DNA of 13,252 bases from the NCBI GenBank assembly GCA_041645025.1, contig JBAZQV010000024.1, positions 1 through 13,252 on the forward strand, written 5' to 3'. Of the stretch, positions 10,852 to 13,252 are shown one piece after another; position 1 is the stretch's first letter, and each line of letters opens with the position of its first letter. The notes below the pieces were generated by a model, which was given only the letters and a program-made list of their open reading frames with translations, was not told the DNA's origin and made no database searches. Both the position numbers and the translations under genes were made by a program. This DNA is from GW2011-AR5 sp041645025 (GTDB lineage Archaea > Aenigmatarchaeota > Aenigmatarchaeia > GW2011-AR5).

Positions 10852-12159
10852 ATGATAGAACTAGAGATTGTAAAATTTTTCATTCACGATACATCTTTAT
10901 TTTTGTTTAATTCCCTGATAATACCGGTAGCCATATTTTCAATCCTCTTCTATATATTCGGAGTAATAGGCATTGCCCAGCGGAACGGTAAATACAAAGA
11001 GAAAAAGATGTCAAAACTTCCGAAGGTCACTATACAAATTCCCACGTTCAACGAGCCTGTGGCAATACGCTGTGCCGAACAGTGCCTTAACATGGACTAT
11101 CCCAAAGACAAGTACGAAATTATTATTGGTGATGACAGCTCCAAGAAAGAAGTCTCGGATATGCTTGACTCTTTCGCCAAGAAGCACAAGGGAAAAATAA
11201 AGATAGTGCGCCGCAGCACCAACGCAGGTTTCAAAGCAGGTAATGTCAATAACATGCTTCGTCATTCTACAGGCGATGTAATAGTTATTTTCGATTCAGA
11301 CTTTATACCCACAAATGATTTTCTCAAGCGCATAGTCCAGCCGTTTAGCGACAAGAAAGTTGCCTGCGTCCAGGCAAAGTGGTCTTATATCAATATGAAC
11401 CAGAGCCCCACTGCAAAGTTCGCCAGTACAGTTCTGATGGTGTATCACAACATTCTCGCGAGGCTGAATAGCGCAGCAGGTGTTTCCTTGCTCTTCGGAT
11501 CTGGCGAGGCTGTAAGGAAAAATGTATTGGTGAAACTGGGAGGATGGCAGGAAGGCAGCGTGACCGAAGACGTGGAATTTTCTGTACGCGCATTGACAAA
11601 GGGTTACAAAACGGTTTATTTGCACGATCTCCAGGTAGGCGGCGAAGTTCCATATAATATTCGCTCTCTTCGCACGCAGCAGCGCCGGTGGGCCTATGGT
11701 AATATGAAAGCTTTCCTTGAGCACAAAAGAGCTATACTATTCGGAAAATTTTCTTTTATGCAGAAGGCTCTGATGTCATTTACAATGCTCGGCTATATTT
11801 CATCCTTTTTTTTGGTCGCCTTCATGTTTTTCGGTGCTGTATCTTTCATGACTGGTAATCCATCGGACATCAATATCGTCCGACTTGTTACTGATATTGT
11901 AATAAATTTTGTGCTTGCCTCGGGCTTTACTTTTGCAGGTATCGTAGCCCTTTGGAAGGAAAATAAGTTGCGTCATGCTATAGTAGTATTTTTCTCTGCA
12001 TTGACAATAGGAATTTTGGTGTCTCTTAGCGTATGTCATGGTATTATAAAAGCTTTGGGGGGAAAGCCCATGTACTGGACCGTAATAAAAAAGAAAGGCA
12101 ACACTGAATTCCTTCCTGATCTCTACGGGCTTCGTCTTAAACCCCTGAAAACAGGTTAA
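10852..12159 (+). CDS. Membrane family-2 glycosyltransferase, polysaccharide-synthase type
   Basis: The 435-residue enzyme should add sugars from a nucleotide-sugar donor to a growing polysaccharide or lipid-linked glycan at the membrane. One helix at about 17-41 precedes the catalytic GT-A domain. Motifs are IPTFNE (63-68), the first Asp pair in GDDSS (93-97), DSD (148-150) for nucleotide-sugar and metal binding, TED (238-240, catalytic base region) and QQRRW (276-280). The D,D,D,Q(Q/R)RW set is that of processive enzymes such as cellulose, mannan and hyaluronan synthases. Three or so membrane helices follow at about 300-405. The C-terminal GKPMYWTVIKKKGN recalls the end of cellulose-synthase-like glucomannan synthases. 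ATG 10852 is preferred over TTG 10837 because of the TATA position. It is the first gene of an operon with a second GT2. Donor and product are unknown. Confidence 0.85.
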   Translation: MIELEIVKFFIHDTSLFLFNSLIIPVAIFSILFYIFGVIGIAQRNGKYKEKKMSKLPKVTIQIPTFNEPVAIRCAEQCLNMDYPKDKYEIIIGDDSSKKEVSDMLDSFAKKHKGKIKIVRRSTNAGFKAGNVNNMLRHSTGDVIVIFDSDFIPTNDFLKRIVQPFSDKKVACVQAKWSYINMNQSPTAKFASTVLMVYHNILARLNSAAGVSLLFGSGEAVRKNVLVKLGGWQEGSVTEDVEFSVRALTKGYKTVYLHDLQVGGEVPYNIRSLRTQQRRWAYGNMKAFLEHKRAILFGKFSFMQKALMSFTMLGYISSFFLVAFMFFGAVSFMTGNPSDINIVRLVTDIVINFVLASGFTFAGIVALWKENKLRHAIVVFFSALTIGILVSLSVCHGIIKALGGKPMYWTVIKKKGNTEFLPDLYGLRLKPLKTG

Positions 12160-12160
12160 A

Positions 12161-12166
12161 GAGGTG
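12161..12166 (+). promoter_or_regulatory. Shine-Dalgarno that fixes a TTG start
   Basis: GAGGTG ends 5 bases before TTG 12172 and is an excellent match to the archaeal anti-Shine-Dalgarno. The first in-frame ATG, at 12190, is 23 bases away, too far for this site. Confidence 0.65.
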
Positions 12167-12171
12167 GTGTA

Positions 12172-13252
12172 TTGCTAGACACCTTCCTGATGGTATTGTT
12201 CTCTTCGCTGGTATTCGTAAATGTTGTTATGATAATAGTATTTCTTTTTCCAGACAAGAAAACAAAATCTGGGTTTTGCCCTCCTGTGTCTGTGATAATA
12301 CCCGCGCACAATGAAGAAAAATATATAGCTTCGACGATTAGGAGCGTTCAAAGCAGCGAGTACAAAAATAAAAAAGAAATCATAGTTGTTGACGACGGGT
12401 CGAGAGACAATACAGCAAAAATAGTTCGCGATATTGCAAAGAAAAGCAGGAACGTAAGAGTGTTCAGCATAAAGCATTCAGGAAAATCCGAAGCCATCAA
12501 CTATGGCATCAGGAAAGCAAAATTTGATATTATTGCCTACGTGGATGCCGACTCGGCCCTGGAAAAAGAAAGTTTGCTCAGGCTTGTGGAGCCGCTTGCC
12601 GCAGAAAACACCGCAATTTCCTCCGGTATTATAAGAGCACGGCCCACAAACAACCCATTGTCCTGGTTTCAGGATTTGGATTACATAGTTTCATCCAGCT
12701 GGCGCTATGTGTGCAGCAAGCTCAATGCAATCTACATAGCTCCTGGGTTTGCCGCATTTAAGAAAAAGTTTATCCTTAAAGTGGGCGGATTCAGCAAGGA
12801 CACGCTTACAGAGGACCTTGATACAACGCTGGTTTTGAGGAAAGCCGGTTACGATGCTGCGATGACAAAAGCTGTTATATTCACGTCCGTGCCATCAACG
12901 CTGGTCGGCTTGGTAAGGCAACGAATAAGATGGGGCCGCGGCTCAATCCAGTCCGCAAAAAAACATTCAGACGTTATATTTTCAAGGAAACGGGGGCTTT
13001 TTGGGATCTACACATTTCCCATGCATCTGTTCTGGTACATATTCGCGCTTATCTACATGCCCTTTGCAATCTACTGGGTAATAACAGTTTATCTTAGTTC
13101 TTCCCTGTCGGCGCTTGGAACAATATTGTTCATCGTGAAGTGGTTCACCGTCTATGGAATTGCAGACCTTTTTTATAATATCCTGAACGGCTCCTATACG
13201 CTGACGCCGCTCTTGTTGTCTATTATGACGTCCTGGTCGCTTTCCTTCACTT
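12172..13252 (+). CDS. Second membrane family-2 glycosyltransferase, cut by the window edge
   Basis: The frame is open from TTG 12172 to the right end of the window (360 codons, no stop reached). It starts at TTG behind GAGGTG; ATG 12190 is a weaker alternative. Order of parts: N-terminal helix TFLMVLFSSLVFVNVVMIIVFLF, PAHNEE (44-49), VVDDGS (72-77), DAD (125-127), TED (213-215) and QRIRW (270-274), then at least three membrane segments from about residue 305. This is the layout of the chitooligosaccharide/poly-N-acetylglucosamine/hyaluronan synthase group (NodC, PgaC, HasA), so a processive beta-linked polymer is plausible. All catalytic positions are present. Only 12 bases separate it from the preceding GT2 gene, so the two are almost certainly cotranscribed. 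The two enzymes differ enough in motifs (QQRRW against QRIRW) to suggest different sugars or steps. The C-terminus lies outside the window. Confidence 0.85.
   Translation, partial: MLDTFLMVLFSSLVFVNVVMIIVFLFPDKKTKSGFCPPVSVIIPAHNEEKYIASTIRSVQSSEYKNKKEIIVVDDGSRDNTAKIVRDIAKKSRNVRVFSIKHSGKSEAINYGIRKAKFDIIAYVDADSALEKESLLRLVEPLAAENTAISSGIIRARPTNNPLSWFQDLDYIVSSSWRYVCSKLNAIYIAPGFAAFKKKFILKVGGFSKDTLTEDLDTTLVLRKAGYDAAMTKAVIFTSVPSTLVGLVRQRIRWGRGSIQSAKKHSDVIFSRKRGLFGIYTFPMHLFWYIFALIYMPFAIYWVITVYLSSSLSALGTILFIVKWFTVYGIADLFYNILNGSYTLTPLLLSIMTSWSLSFT

Noticed and set aside
12175..12477. Minus-strand 100-codon frame at the start of the second GT2 gene
   Set aside because: The plus strand encodes PAHNEE, VVDDGS and DAD motifs in one continuous frame across the same region.

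Overview
The window looks like a piece of an archaeal chromosome, most likely from an uncultured, small-genome (DPANN-type) archaeon. The evidence is archaeal TATA boxes about 25 bases before several starts (leaderless mRNAs), Shine-Dalgarno cores of GGTG/GAGGTG type at other starts, an archaeal-type TruD, a PGF-pre-PGF surface domain, and surface proteins crowded with N-glycosylation sequons. The lineage is inferred from style and not proven. I see no tRNA, rRNA, CRISPR array, transposase or origin.

Layout. 1-306: AT-rich non-coding DNA with poly-T tracts, inverted repeats and one copy of a short dispersed sequence. 307-1684: a two-gene module, a winged-helix protein overlapping by 8 bases an AbiEii-like nucleotidyltransferase; this reads as a type IV (AbiE-like) toxin-antitoxin or abortive-infection pair, with a perfect palindrome over the first gene's start. 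1818-2030: a 70-residue winged-helix regulator. 2112-6791: a 1559-residue secreted or membrane-anchored surface protein with four ~158-residue tandem repeats and Ig-like modules. 6854-8455: a second surface protein (signal peptide, Cys-rich segments, PGF-pre-PGF domain, GHLH domain, C-terminal membrane anchor). 8515-9504: TruD tRNA pseudouridine synthase. 9559-10119: a lipoprotein. 10212-10715 (minus): a Yip1-family membrane protein, convergent with the lipoprotein. 10852 to the right edge: two consecutive membrane family-2 glycosyltransferases in one operon; the second starts at TTG and runs out of the window.

How it fits together. Apart from TruD and the TA-like pair, most of the window concerns the cell envelope: two large glycosylation-rich surface proteins, a lipoprotein, a Yip1-type membrane protein, and a tandem pair of processive-type GT2 enzymes that probably build or export a polysaccharide. 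The wHTH gene just upstream of the giant surface gene is a candidate local regulator. The most notable less-explained signals are the palindrome at the AbiE-like start, the A-B-A-B duplication inside the giant protein, and a dispersed ~45-base element found at 149-195 and again right after the lipoprotein gene at 10121-10170.
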